DNA of 64,000 nucleotides from Gluconacetobacter sacchari. GTDB lineage: Bacteria; Pseudomonadota; Alphaproteobacteria; Acetobacterales; Acetobacteraceae. Under the pieces are notes generated by a model. It ran no database searches. It was not told the DNA's origin and saw only the letters and a program-made list of their open reading frames with translations. The stretch lies in assembly GCF_014174255.1 (NCBI RefSeq), contig NZ_JABEQJ010000006.1, forward strand, positions 62,001 to 126,000. The letters are read 5' to 3'. Numbering within the stretch: position 1 is the stretch's first letter; the number at the start of each line of letters is the position of its first letter. A program made the position numbers and the translations under genes. Shown piece by piece: positions 17,703-26,388 of this stretch.

Positions 17703-18009
17703 CGAACCACGTCTGTCGTGAATGGGAACGTGCATCAGCGCGGATCGGACGGCCGTGTGTCAATGGCGTCGGCCCGATATCCGGAAGATGTGCGCGGGTT
17801 CACTGTCGCGTGACGATCGTCCGCACGGGCCCGGGTCGTCCGAGTGTCTGGCCATGAGGGTGGATTTGGCTACATAACGGAATGGCTTATCCCGGTCGCG
17901 ATGCCGGAGGCGGGCCGGTATGAAACGACACAGGACCTGACAGGGGCGGGAACCAACCCGCCCGGGTGCCCAGATGGGCACCTTATCCGGCAATCAAGGG
18001 AGTCATGGC
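17703..18009. other. 307-bp divergent intergenic region
   Basis: It separates gntP (minus) and the sugar porter (plus). It contains two back-to-back hairpins (17944-17982) in the leader of the sugar porter. No protein-coding signal is evident. Promoters for both transporters must lie here. Confidence 0.6.
17944..17982 (+). promoter_or_regulatory. Tandem perfect hairpins in the sugar-porter leader
   Basis: Hairpin 1 is GGGCGGG/CCCGCCC with loop AACCAA (17944-17963). Hairpin 2 is GGTGCCC/GGGCACC with loop AGAT (17965-17982), one base later. The ribosome site GGGAG and ATG 18010 follow after a short single-stranded spacer. The pair could stabilise the mRNA, bind a regulator or act as an attenuator. 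Confidence 0.5.
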
Positions 18010-19398
18010 ATGACGGCGGACCAGATGAAGACGTCCCACGCGGCGGCGCGGGCGGTGGTGGTGGGAATCCTGGCGGCGATGGCCGGGCTGATGTTCGGGC
18101 TGGATACCGGGGTCATCGCCGGCGCGCTGGGCTTTATCGGCGACGAATTCCATGCCGCCGCCCGGACGCAGGAATGGATCGTCTCGTCGATGATGGCCGC
18201 CGCGGCCCTGGGGTCGCTGGTCGCGGGGCGCATCTCGTTCCGGCTGGGGCGGCGCCGCGCGCTGCTGGCGGCGTCGCTGCTGTTCGTCGCCGGGTCGGGG
18301 CTGTGCGCGCTGGCGCCGTCGGTGTTCGTGCTGATCGCGGGACGGGTGCTGCTGGGGCTCGCGGTCGGGATCGCGGCGTTTGCCGCGCCGCTCTATATTT
18401 CCGAAGTGACGCAGGAATCGGTGCGCGGGGCGATGGTCTCGTTCTATCAGCTCATGGTCACGCTGGGGATCTTCCTGGCCTATGTCACCGACAGCCTGCT
18501 GTCCTATGGCGGGCACTGGCGCTGGATGCTGGGGCTGATGGCGGTGCCGGCGGCCCTGTTCTGCGCCGCCTGCCTGTTCCTGCCCGACAGTCCGCGCTGG
18601 CTGATGATGCGCGGCGAGCGGAGCCGCGCCGCGCAGGTCATGCGGCTGCTGCGCGCGAGCCCGGCGGAGGCTGATGCCGAGATCCGCGACATCGCGCAGG
18701 AACTCCAGCGCGGCAGCGGCAGCGGGTTGGCGTTCTTTCGCGGCAATGCGAATTTCCGTCGGTCGGTGCTGCTGGGGGTGGCGTTGCAGGTGATGCAGCA
18801 GGTCACCGGCATCAACGTGCTGATGTATTACGCGCCGAAGATCTTCCAGGCCGCCCATTTCGGCGTGTCGGCCGCGACGTGGGCCACCGCGCTGATCGGG
18901 CTGGTCAACATGGCCGCCACCGGCTTCGCCATCGCCTTCATCGATCGCTGGGGGCGGCGGCCGCTGCTGATCCTGAGCTGCGCGATCATGACCGCGGCGA
19001 TGCTGGTCGCCGGCGGGCTGGCGGCGATCGGCGGCGAGTCGGTGCTGATCCTGGGCGGGATGGTGGCGGCGCTGCTGCTGTTCGTCGCCGGCTTCGCCAT
19101 CGGGGCCGGACCGATGGTGTGGACGCTGTGTTCGGAAATTCAGCCCCTGCGGGGACGTGATTTCGGCATTGCATGTTCGACCTTCACCAACTGGGCGGCG
19201 AACTGGCTGGTCAGCAACGTCTTCCTGACCGTCATGGCCGCGCTCGGGCAGAGCTGGACCTTCTGGCTGTTTGCCATCATGAACGGCCTGTTCATCCTGA
19301 TCACGGTCGCCTACGTGCCCGAGACCAGGGGCGTGTCGCTGGAGGAGATCGAGGCGCGGCTGATGTCGGGCCGGCGGCTGCGGGAACTGGGACGGTAA
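18010..19398 (+). CDS. Sugar porter family MFS transporter (GalP/AraE/XylE type)
   Basis: The 462-residue transporter has 12 predicted membrane segments. Sugar-porter signatures are present: MFGLDTGVIAGALGFI in helix 1, GRISFRLGRRRAL between helices 2 and 3, PLYISEVTQESVRGAM, PDSPRWLMMRGE, a central loop, then QQVTGINVLMYYAPKIF (helix 7), DRWGRRPLL and PETRGVSLEEIE. These proton symporters import hexoses or pentoses. ATG at 18010 is favoured by AAGGGAG 7 nt upstream over an earlier in-frame ATG. The gene leads a tight run with the hydrolase (12-bp gap) and DHA2 exporter (6-bp gap). Confidence 0.93.
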   Translation: MTADQMKTSHAAARAVVVGILAAMAGLMFGLDTGVIAGALGFIGDEFHAAARTQEWIVSSMMAAAALGSLVAGRISFRLGRRRALLAASLLFVAGSGLCALAPSVFVLIAGRVLLGLAVGIAAFAAPLYISEVTQESVRGAMVSFYQLMVTLGIFLAYVTDSLLSYGGHWRWMLGLMAVPAALFCAACLFLPDSPRWLMMRGERSRAAQVMRLLRASPAEADAEIRDIAQELQRGSGSGLAFFRGNANFRRSVLLGVALQVMQQVTGINVLMYYAPKIFQAAHFGVSAATWATALIGLVNMAATGFAIAFIDRWGRRPLLILSCAIMTAAMLVAGGLAAIGGESVLILGGMVAALLLFVAGFAIGAGPMVWTLCSEIQPLRGRDFGIACSTFTNWAANWLVSNVFLTVMAALGQSWTFWLFAIMNGLFILITVAYVPETRGVSLEEIEARLMSGRRLRELGR

Positions 19399-19410
19399 GG
19401 GGCGACGGCG

Positions 19411-20157
19411 ATGATACTGCGCGGGGACGAAACCGAGGATATCGCGACGGCGACCGGACCGATGCGGCTGCATGTGCTGCGCCCGGCCGCCGAGGGCCGG
19501 TTTGCCGGCGTGGTCCTGTTTTCCGAGATCTATCAGGTGACGGCGCCGATCCGCCGGCTGGCCGCGATGATCGCGGGAATGGGCCATGTGGTGGCGATGC
19601 CGGAAGTCTATCACGAATACGAGCCCGCCGGCCGCGTCCTGGCCTATGACGCGGCGGGGACCGATCGGGGCAACGCGCTGAAATATGCCAAGCCCCTGGC
19701 CGCCTATGACGACGACGCGCGGGCGGCCGTGGCCTGGCTGGCGGCGCACCCCGCCTGCACCGGGCGGATCGGCACGATGGGCGTGTGCCTGGGCGGGCAC
19801 CTGGCGTTCCGCGCCGCGATGAATCCGGCCGTGTCGGCGGCGGCGTGTTTCTATGCCACCGATATTCATTCCGCCTCGCTGGGCGCGGGGCGGGCGGACG
19901 ATACCCTGCTGCGGCTGGACGAGATCGCGGGCGAGGTGATGATGGTCTGGGGGCGGCAGGACCCGCACGTGCCCTTCGCGGGGCGGCAGAGGATCCGCGA
20001 GGCGCTGGAGGGGGCCGGGGTGTGCCATGAATGGCATGAGGTCAACGGCCAGCATGCCTTCCTGCGCGACGAGGGGCATCGGTTCGACCCGGCGCTGTTC
20101 CTCCAGGCCATGGGGTGGGTCCAGGCGCTGTTCGCGCGCGCCCTGCGCGCGGGCTGA
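19411..20157 (+). CDS. Dienelactone hydrolase family protein
   Basis: The 248-residue alpha/beta hydrolase has the dienelactone-hydrolase catalytic set: nucleophile Cys in GVCLGGH (about residue 130), Asp in GRQDPHVPF and His in NGQHAFLRDEG near the C-terminus. An N-terminal FSEIYQ strand provides the oxyanion region. Family members hydrolyse dienelactones or other lactones and esters. It follows the sugar porter by 12 bp. A lactonase or deacylase acting on an imported compound is conceivable, but nothing in the sequence fixes the substrate. Confidence 0.87.
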   Translation: MILRGDETEDIATATGPMRLHVLRPAAEGRFAGVVLFSEIYQVTAPIRRLAAMIAGMGHVVAMPEVYHEYEPAGRVLAYDAAGTDRGNALKYAKPLAAYDDDARAAVAWLAAHPACTGRIGTMGVCLGGHLAFRAAMNPAVSAAACFYATDIHSASLGAGRADDTLLRLDEIAGEVMMVWGRQDPHVPFAGRQRIREALEGAGVCHEWHEVNGQHAFLRDEGHRFDPALFLQAMGWVQALFARALRAG

Positions 20158-20163
20158 ACGGCG

Positions 20164-21558
20164 GTGAGCGGCCGCACGATCCTGCGCGAGGGCGAGGGGC
20201 TGTACGGCGTGCCCCGGGCGCTGGCGATGTTCGCCGTGGCGCTGTCGGTGCTGCTGTCGGTGCTGGATTACGCCATCGCCAATGTCGCGCTGCCGACGAT
20301 CGCGCAGGATATCCGTGCCAGCCCGTCCTCCTCCATCTGGGTGATCAACGCCTATCAGATGGCCTCGCTGGCGACGCTGCTGCCGCTGGCCTCGCTGGGG
20401 TCGCGGCTGGGGTTCGCGCTGCTGTGCCGGATCGGGCTGGCGACCTTCGTCGTGGCCTCGGTGTTCTGCGCGATGTCGCACACGCTGCTGGAACTGGCGC
20501 TGGCCCGCGCGCTCCAGGGGATTGGCGGCGCGTGTATCATGAGCGTGAATATCGCGCTGGTCCGCTTCATCTACCCCCATGCCGAGATCGGCAAGGGGAT
20601 CGCGCTGAACGGCGTGGTGGTCGCGACCGGCGTGGCGCTGGGGCCGACCATCGCCGCGGCGGTGCTGTCGCTGGCGGACTGGCCGTGGATCTTCCTGATC
20701 AACCTGCCGCTGGGCGGGGCGGCGATGGTGGCGGCGGTGATCTACCTGCCGGCGACGCCGCGCAGCAGCTCCTCGTTCGACCTGGCCAGCGCCGTTCTGA
20801 ACGTGGTGGCCATCGGTTGCCTGGTCGTCGGGCTGGATAGTCTGGTCCATCGCTCCGGCCCGGTGGTGGCGGTGTGGCTGCTGCTGATCGGGGGCGGTGC
20901 GTTCTTCCAGCTCGCGCGGCGCCAGACCGGGCGTTCCGACCCGATTCTGCCGCTGGACCTGCTGGCGGTGCCGGATTTCCTGATCGCCTTCTGCGTGGGG
21001 TTCCTGGCGTTCGTGGCGTCGAATTTCTTTATCATCTCCATGCCCTTCACGCTGGAGACGGTGCTGCATCGCTCGGCGGTGGCGACCGGGCTGCTGATCA
21101 CGCCGTGGCCCGTGGGCATCGTCGCGATCTCGCCGCTGGTGGGTCGGATGGCGGACCGGGTGCCGGCGGGCATCCTGTCTTCGATCGGGTTGTGCGTGAC
21201 CGGGACGGGCTTCGTGCTGCTGTGCCTGCTGCCGGCCGGGGCGGGGGACCTGGATATCGCCTGGCGGATCGCCGTCGCGGGCATGGGGTTCGGCATCTTC
21301 CAGCCGCCGAACAACCGGGCGATGATGGTGGCGGCGCCGCTCGGGCGGTCGGGCAGCGCCAGCGGCATGATTTCGGTCGCGCGGCTGTGGGGCCAGACGA
21401 TGGGGGCGATGTTCGTGGCCCTGACCTTCGGGTTCGTGCGGCATGACGCGACCTTGCGCTGCCTGGAACTGGCGGCGGCCTGCGCCTATGGCGCGGCGCT
21501 GATCAGTTCCAGCCGCCTGGTGCGTGGCGGGCGCCCTGCGGGCGGCGGCAACGGCTGA
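20164..21558 (+). CDS. MFS transporter, DHA2 (EmrB/QacA-like) family
   Basis: The 464-residue protein starts with GTG 6 bp after the hydrolase and has about 13-14 hydrophobic segments. DHA2-type motifs appear: SVLDYAIANVALPTIAQDI (helix 1), WVINAYQMASLATLLPLASLGSRLG given in part, ALARALQGIGGACIMSVN (motif C region), and GVALGPTIAA. Such carriers export drugs or metabolites by proton antiport. The operon context (sugar porter, hydrolase) suggests efflux of a by-product, but drug resistance is equally possible. There is no adjacent membrane-fusion protein, so it probably works alone in the inner membrane. Confidence 0.87.
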   Translation: MSGRTILREGEGLYGVPRALAMFAVALSVLLSVLDYAIANVALPTIAQDIRASPSSSIWVINAYQMASLATLLPLASLGSRLGFALLCRIGLATFVVASVFCAMSHTLLELALARALQGIGGACIMSVNIALVRFIYPHAEIGKGIALNGVVVATGVALGPTIAAAVLSLADWPWIFLINLPLGGAAMVAAVIYLPATPRSSSSFDLASAVLNVVAIGCLVVGLDSLVHRSGPVVAVWLLLIGGGAFFQLARRQTGRSDPILPLDLLAVPDFLIAFCVGFLAFVASNFFIISMPFTLETVLHRSAVATGLLITPWPVGIVAISPLVGRMADRVPAGILSSIGLCVTGTGFVLLCLLPAGAGDLDIAWRIAVAGMGFGIFQPPNNRAMMVAAPLGRSGSASGMISVARLWGQTMGAMFVALTFGFVRHDATLRCLELAAACAYGAALISSSRLVRGGRPAGGGNG

Positions 21559-21658
21559 GTAATTCCTTGAAATCATAAATATAACGCTGGCGCGTGGCGC
21601 GTTTTCCGGCCAATCCTGCAACGGATGTCATTCGCTCGTTCGAGACCGGGATTGTCTG

Positions 21659-24600
21659 ATGCGTCTGCCGCGCCCCCTGTTGCCTGCCTCGCGCCGCCTT
21701 ACCACGCTGGCGGAGGCCGCGCTGGACCAGCGCGCGCGTCGGCGGTCGCGGCGGTTGCTGCGGCTGAACGGTTTCAACATGTTTCTGGCGCGGATCGGCC
21801 TGATGCTCGATCCCGCCATGGACGAGACCACCGTGCTGGCGGCGGCGTGCGAGACCGCGACGCGGAACGCGCGCGTGCGGGGCGCCTTCGTCGCCCGGCC
21901 GGATGCGTCGGGGGATTTCCGTCTGCTGGCGTGCAGCGGGCCGGTCGCGCAATGGCATGATCCCGCCTTTTCGGCCCGGCCCGACATGGCGGCGCGCCAT
22001 GGCCTGATCGGGCGTGTCTGGCAGGATGGCCAGCCGGTCTTTTGCGCCGATATCGCGGAGGAGGCGGCCCTGCGGCCCTGGCAGGCGCTGATGCGGGAGC
22101 AGGAGGTGCGGGCCTGCGCGGTGCTGCCGCTATGGCGCGCGGACAGGGTCTGGGCCGTCTTCGGCGTCTATGAAGGGCAGGAGGATGCGTTCGATCCCGC
22201 GATCAGGACGATTTTGCTGGACGCGGCGAGCAGCCTGTCGCGAGCGCTGAAGATCCGCGACGAGCGGCGGCTGAAGGCCGCGCAACTGGACCGGGCGCAG
22301 GTGGGAATCGTGCTGATGCGCGATGCGCGCATTCAGTCAGCGAACGCCTTTGCCGCCGCCCTTGCGGGCTGTGCGCCGAGCGACCTGTACCACGCCCCGG
22401 CGGAAACGATCCTGACCGGCCAGGGGGCGGAGCTGGGGCGGGCGCAGGCGATGCTGCGCGCCGCCGGCCGGACCAAGCTGTCGGGCGTGACCCTGCCGCG
22501 GCCTGACGGGCAGGATGTGATCGCCGACCTGTCCGCCGTGGCGCTGGACGATCCGCCGGGCCCGGATTCGGTGTGGACCATCGAGGACGTGACCGAGCGC
22601 GACCAGATGCAGCGCCTGTATCGCGCGCTGATCAATGCCGTGTCCGTCATGCTCACCGCCGAGGACGAGGCGGAAAAATGCCGGGCCGTATGCGATACGC
22701 TGGTCGACGACACGCTGTTCAACGCTGTCTGGCTGGTGCAGCCCAATCTGGCCGGTCGGATGGAGGTGCTGGCCCATGGCGGCATGGGCGGCGATATCAT
22801 CAGCCGGCTGAACTGGCGGATCGATCATGACGCCCCTGTCTTGCCGGTGACGGTGCGGGCCTGGCGGGACGAGTGTCTGGTCTATACCAATGATCTGGTG
22901 ACCGACCTGGTCGGGATTCCGGGCTATGTGCGATTGCTGGAATATCGGTGGCGCGCCGTGCTGGCGGTGCCGGTGCTGCGGGGCGGGCGCATATGGGGCG
23001 TGCTGACCTTCACGACGCAGCGCATCAACGGGTTCGACGAGAAGAGCATCACGCTGTGCCGGCGGGTGGCGGAACTGCTGGGCCAGAGCCTGGACCGGCT
23101 GGATACCAGCCGCAACCTGGAAAAATTGCGCCACGAGGAAGCCAGGCGCGCCCGGCGCGATACGCTGACCGCGTTGCCCAACCGGCTGGCGCTGGAGGAA
23201 TACCTGCCCAAGGCGCAGGAGCGGGCGCGCACGCGCGGCACCTCCGTGGCGGTCGGGCTGATGGATCTGGACGGTTTCAAATATGTCAACGACACCCATG
23301 GCCATGCCGCCGGGGACAAGGTGCTGGCCGAACTGAGCCGGCGGTTGTGGGAGACGCTGCGCGAGAGCGGCTATGTCGCCCGGCTGGGGGGCGACGAGTT
23401 TGTGGTCATCCTGGAAAATCTCGACACGGACGCGGCGAAGGAGCAGGCCACGGCGGCGTTGGACAGCCTGTCCTCGGTCGTGGCGGAGCCGTTCATCCTG
23501 GATGACGGGAAGACCGCCCGGGTGGGGCTTGCGATGGGCGTGGCGCTCTATCCGCAGGACGGCGACAAGCCGGAGACGTTGCTGCGCCAGGCCGACAACG
23601 CGATGTACCTGGCCAAGCAGAGCCAGGACAAGCGCGACGCCAACTGGCATTTTGCCGCGGCGATCGACGAAGCGCGGGTTCTCGACGACGAGTCCCCGGA
23701 CCTGTTCCCGGTGGCCCCGTACGGGGCGAAGGCCGTGGACCTGCTGGGCCGTGCGGCGGCGGCGGCGGCGCGTGTCGGGGAAAGCCTGCGCAAGGGCGCG
23801 ATCGGGGCGATCTGGCAGAAAAACGGCGGCGCGCCGGTGCTGGCCAACCTGACGCGCGAGCAGCATGAGCGGCTGAACGAGCGCGAGGCGAAGCATCTGG
23901 AATTCCTGCTCTGTCCGACGACCGCCAGGACGGACGTGCTGGCGGCCGCGCGCACGCTGGGCACGATGTACGCGCTGTTCGGTGTCGATCCGGCCGTGTT
24001 CATCGCCGAGCAGGGCGTCTATCTGCGCCTGCTGATGGCGGAACTGGAGAGCGAAGGTGTCGGCGGCGACGACCGCTATCGCGTGCAGCAGGTGATCGAA
24101 GCCCGTTATCGGGACGATCGCAGGATGCGGCGCATGATCGGGCAGGGCGTCCACAAGGCCTATGACATGGCGCTGTCGCTGGACAAGGCCGCCGGCCCGT
24201 GGGGCCCGGCCAGCAGCGACCTGCTGACCTGCCTGGCGAAACTGCCCGGAATCCAGGCGGCCTTTCTGATGCGCCCCAACGCGGCGGGGGAACTGGTCGC
24301 GCAGACCATCGCGGGGACCTGCGCCACGGCGCTGGACGAGGCGCTGCTGCGCGGCGACGTGCGGCCGGTGATCGCCGCCGGCGCGCGCCATGGCCGCTTT
24401 ATCGGCGCCCAGGCCTGGCGCACGGGCCAGGGACAGACCTGCCCGTCGATCGAACTGGATGCGGCCATGGCGCCGTGGCACGCGCTGATGGCCAATCTGC
24501 GCATCCATTCGGCCATGAGCGTGCCCATCCGGCGCCCGGACGGGACCACGGCGCTGGTGTTGACCCTGTTCGGCGCCTGCCCCAACCAGTTCGAATCCGT

Positions 24601-25708
24601 AACCATGCGGCGGTTCGTCCGCGAGTTGCAGGAAAAATGGGAGCGATTGTGGCAGGACGGGCAGGGCCTGTCCGACGAGCGATCGGCCCGTTTGCGCGAG
24701 CGCCTGTTCTCCGGGGGGTTGCGCATGTTCGTTCAGCCGGTCGTCGACCTGTGTACCGGCCGGTTGCTGAAGGTCGAGGCGCTGGCCCGGCTACAGGATA
24801 CCGACGGTTCGATCCTGCCGCCCGCGACCTTTCTGGCGCTGCTGGGGCATGACGAGTTGGACCGGCTGTTCCAGTGCGGGCTGGAACAGAGCCTGGAATG
24901 GCTGCAATCGTGGGACGGGAGGGGGCTGTCCACCGAGATGTCGGTCAATCTGCCGCCATCGTGCCTGTCGAACGCCGATGTGCTGCGCATGGTCGACGAC
25001 ATGCTGAACCGCCACGCCATCGCCCCCAGCCGGCTGACGCTGGAAGTGCTGGAAACCCAAGGCCTCGATTCCGTCAAGCAGGGGGAGACCTTGCAGGATT
25101 TCCGCTCCAGGGGCGTGCAGATGGCGATCGACGATCTGGGGGCCGGCCACAGCAACCTGCTGCGGCTGTCCGCCACGCCCTTCGACTGCATCAAGGTGGA
25201 CAGGGGCCTGCTGAGCCATATCCGTGACGTGCCGTTGCAGATCTTCAGCGTGATCCGCTCGCTGCGGGAAATGGGCAGGGACATGCACAGCCAGGTGGTG
25301 GTGGAGGGGCTGGAAGACGCCGACATGATCGAGGCCATGCGGCACCTGGGCTGCCGCTATGGACAGGGGTTCGGCATTGCCCGGCCGATGCCGCCGGACG
25401 ATTTCCTGGACTGGTATCGCACCTATTCGGGCCAGGATGAGGAAGAGGTGGACGAAGAGGAAAGCGACATCCACAGCGACCTTGGCGCGCTGGCCTATCT
25501 GTGGATGGCCACGCGCGCCCGCCCGCCGCTGGGGCGGTTCCATTTCAGGGACGGGCCGCTGATGCGATGGCTGGAAAGGTGCGGCCGGGACGACGCCGAG
25601 GCCGTGCGGTGGTACTCCGTCCTGTCCGCGGGGCTGGTGCCGGAGGAGGCGGCGCGGGATATGCGGGACTGGCTGGTGGAGCGTGTGGTCAGTGCGCCGC
25701 GTGCCTGA
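21659..25708 (+). CDS. Large GAF-GGDEF-EAL c-di-GMP signalling protein with a globin-like segment
   Basis: This 1349-residue cytoplasmic protein has no membrane segment. Domains in order are: GAF (about 40-190), PAS-like (about 200-300), second GAF (about 310-480), GGDEF with intact GGDEF at 577-581, a helical region (about 700-840), another GAF-like segment (about 850-1000), EAL (EAL at 1040-1042, DDLGAG at 1158) and a C-terminal tail. Catalytic residues of both output domains look intact, so it may make and degrade c-di-GMP. The inhibitory I-site is lost (RESG instead of RxxD before GGDEF). The helical region resembles a globin-coupled sensor, with LGTMY where LGxxH carries the haem-ligating His, so residue 771 is Tyr. 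That resemblance is tentative. Confidence 0.88.
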   Translation: MRLPRPLLPASRRLTTLAEAALDQRARRRSRRLLRLNGFNMFLARIGLMLDPAMDETTVLAAACETATRNARVRGAFVARPDASGDFRLLACSGPVAQWHDPAFSARPDMAARHGLIGRVWQDGQPVFCADIAEEAALRPWQALMREQEVRACAVLPLWRADRVWAVFGVYEGQEDAFDPAIRTILLDAASSLSRALKIRDERRLKAAQLDRAQVGIVLMRDARIQSANAFAAALAGCAPSDLYHAPAETILTGQGAELGRAQAMLRAAGRTKLSGVTLPRPDGQDVIADLSAVALDDPPGPDSVWTIEDVTERDQMQRLYRALINAVSVMLTAEDEAEKCRAVCDTLVDDTLFNAVWLVQPNLAGRMEVLAHGGMGGDIISRLNWRIDHDAPVLPVTVRAWRDECLVYTNDLVTDLVGIPGYVRLLEYRWRAVLAVPVLRGGRIWGVLTFTTQRINGFDEKSITLCRRVAELLGQSLDRLDTSRNLEKLRHEEARRARRDTLTALPNRLALEEYLPKAQERARTRGTSVAVGLMDLDGFKYVNDTHGHAAGDKVLAELSRRLWETLRESGYVARLGGDEFVVILENLDTDAAKEQATAALDSLSSVVAEPFILDDGKTARVGLAMGVALYPQDGDKPETLLRQADNAMYLAKQSQDKRDANWHFAAAIDEARVLDDESPDLFPVAPYGAKAVDLLGRAAAAAARVGESLRKGAIGAIWQKNGGAPVLANLTREQHERLNEREAKHLEFLLCPTTARTDVLAAARTLGTMYALFGVDPAVFIAEQGVYLRLLMAELESEGVGGDDRYRVQQVIEARYRDDRRMRRMIGQGVHKAYDMALSLDKAAGPWGPASSDLLTCLAKLPGIQAAFLMRPNAAGELVAQTIAGTCATALDEALLRGDVRPVIAAGARHGRFIGAQAWRTGQGQTCPSIELDAAMAPWHALMANLRIHSAMSVPIRRPDGTTALVLTLFGACPNQFESVTMRRFVRELQEKWERLWQDGQGLSDERSARLRERLFSGGLRMFVQPVVDLCTGRLLKVEALARLQDTDGSILPPATFLALLGHDELDRLFQCGLEQSLEWLQSWDGRGLSTEMSVNLPPSCLSNADVLRMVDDMLNRHAIAPSRLTLEVLETQGLDSVKQGETLQDFRSRGVQMAIDDLGAGHSNLLRLSATPFDCIKVDRGLLSHIRDVPLQIFSVIRSLREMGRDMHSQVVVEGLEDADMIEAMRHLGCRYGQGFGIARPMPPDDFLDWYRTYSGQDEEEVDEEESDIHSDLGALAYLWMATRARPPLGRFHFRDGPLMRWLERCGRDDAEAVRWYSVLSAGLVPEEAARDMRDWLVERVVSAPRA

Positions 25709-25734
25709 CGGGGGCGCCCGCCGCCCGTTTGCCG

Positions 25735-26388
25735 TCAGGCGGGGAGGACGCGGTAGAGGGTGGTGCGTCGCGTGTCGCGGTCTTCCAGCTCCCGGGTCGT
25801 CGGGATGTCGGTGGTGACGATGGGGTGCAGGCCGGCGCGGGGCAGGTAGGCGCGGCCGGGATCGGCGATCCAGACCTCGGCGGTGCGCGCGGCGTCGCGC
25901 AGCCAGGGCAGGATATGCTCGGTCATCGGGTTTTCGTAGCAGACGTCGCCGCACAGGATCACGTCCCAGCGCGGCGTGGTGCCGACCAGGTCGGCGCCCG
26001 TCGCGGTGACCGCGACCCCGTTGGCGCGGGCGTTGAGCGTGATGGCGGCGACGGCCAGCGGGTCGATGTCGGCGGCTTCGACCGACCGGGCGCCGGCCTG
26101 GGCGCAGGCGATGGCGGCGATGCCGCAGCCGGCCGCGAAATCCAGCACCCGGCGCCCGGCGACCAGGGACGGATGGTCCAGGATATGGCGTGCCAGCAAC
26201 TGGCCGCCCGGCCAGGCGAAGGCCCAGAAGGGCGGTTCGATCCCGTGGCGGGTCAGCCAGTCCTCGGTGGCCTGCCAGATCGGGGTGATTTCATCGGCCA
26301 GGTGCAGCGTGATCTCGGGTACCAACGGTGCGTGGGACGGCCTGCTGTGGGCGAGGATGAAGGATTCGGCATCGGCGCGCGCGTTCAT
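25735..26388 (-). CDS. Class I SAM-dependent methyltransferase, ETFB-lysine/Nnt1-like
   Basis: The 217-residue protein has a Rossmann methyltransferase core: GRRVLDFAAGCGIAAIA (SAM motif I), AADIDPLAVAA (motif II), WDVILCGDVCYE (motif IV) and a preceding WAFAWPGGQLLARHI segment typical of METTL20/Nnt1-type protein lysine methyltransferases. The probable substrate class is the electron-transfer-flavoprotein beta subunit or similar, by family analogy only. Its start (ATG 26388) overlaps the last codon of ubiA by 4 bp, so it is translationally coupled to ubiquinone synthesis. ETF passes electrons to ubiquinone, which makes the coupling sensible. Confidence 0.82.
   Translation of the reverse strand: MNARADAESFILAHSRPSHAPLVPEITLHLADEITPIWQATEDWLTRHGIEPPFWAFAWPGGQLLARHILDHPSLVAGRRVLDFAAGCGIAAIACAQAGARSVEAADIDPLAVAAITLNARANGVAVTATGADLVGTTPRWDVILCGDVCYENPMTEHILPWLRDAARTAEVWIADPGRAYLPRAGLHPIVTTDIPTTRELEDRDTRRTTLYRVLPA

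Noticed and set aside
17983-21621. Very long minus-strand open frame (1212 codons) opposite the transporter run
   Set aside because: It is rich in Arg, His, Gln, Pro and Asp with no domain, while the plus strand carries recognisable proteins. It is the usual antisense shadow in high-GC DNA.
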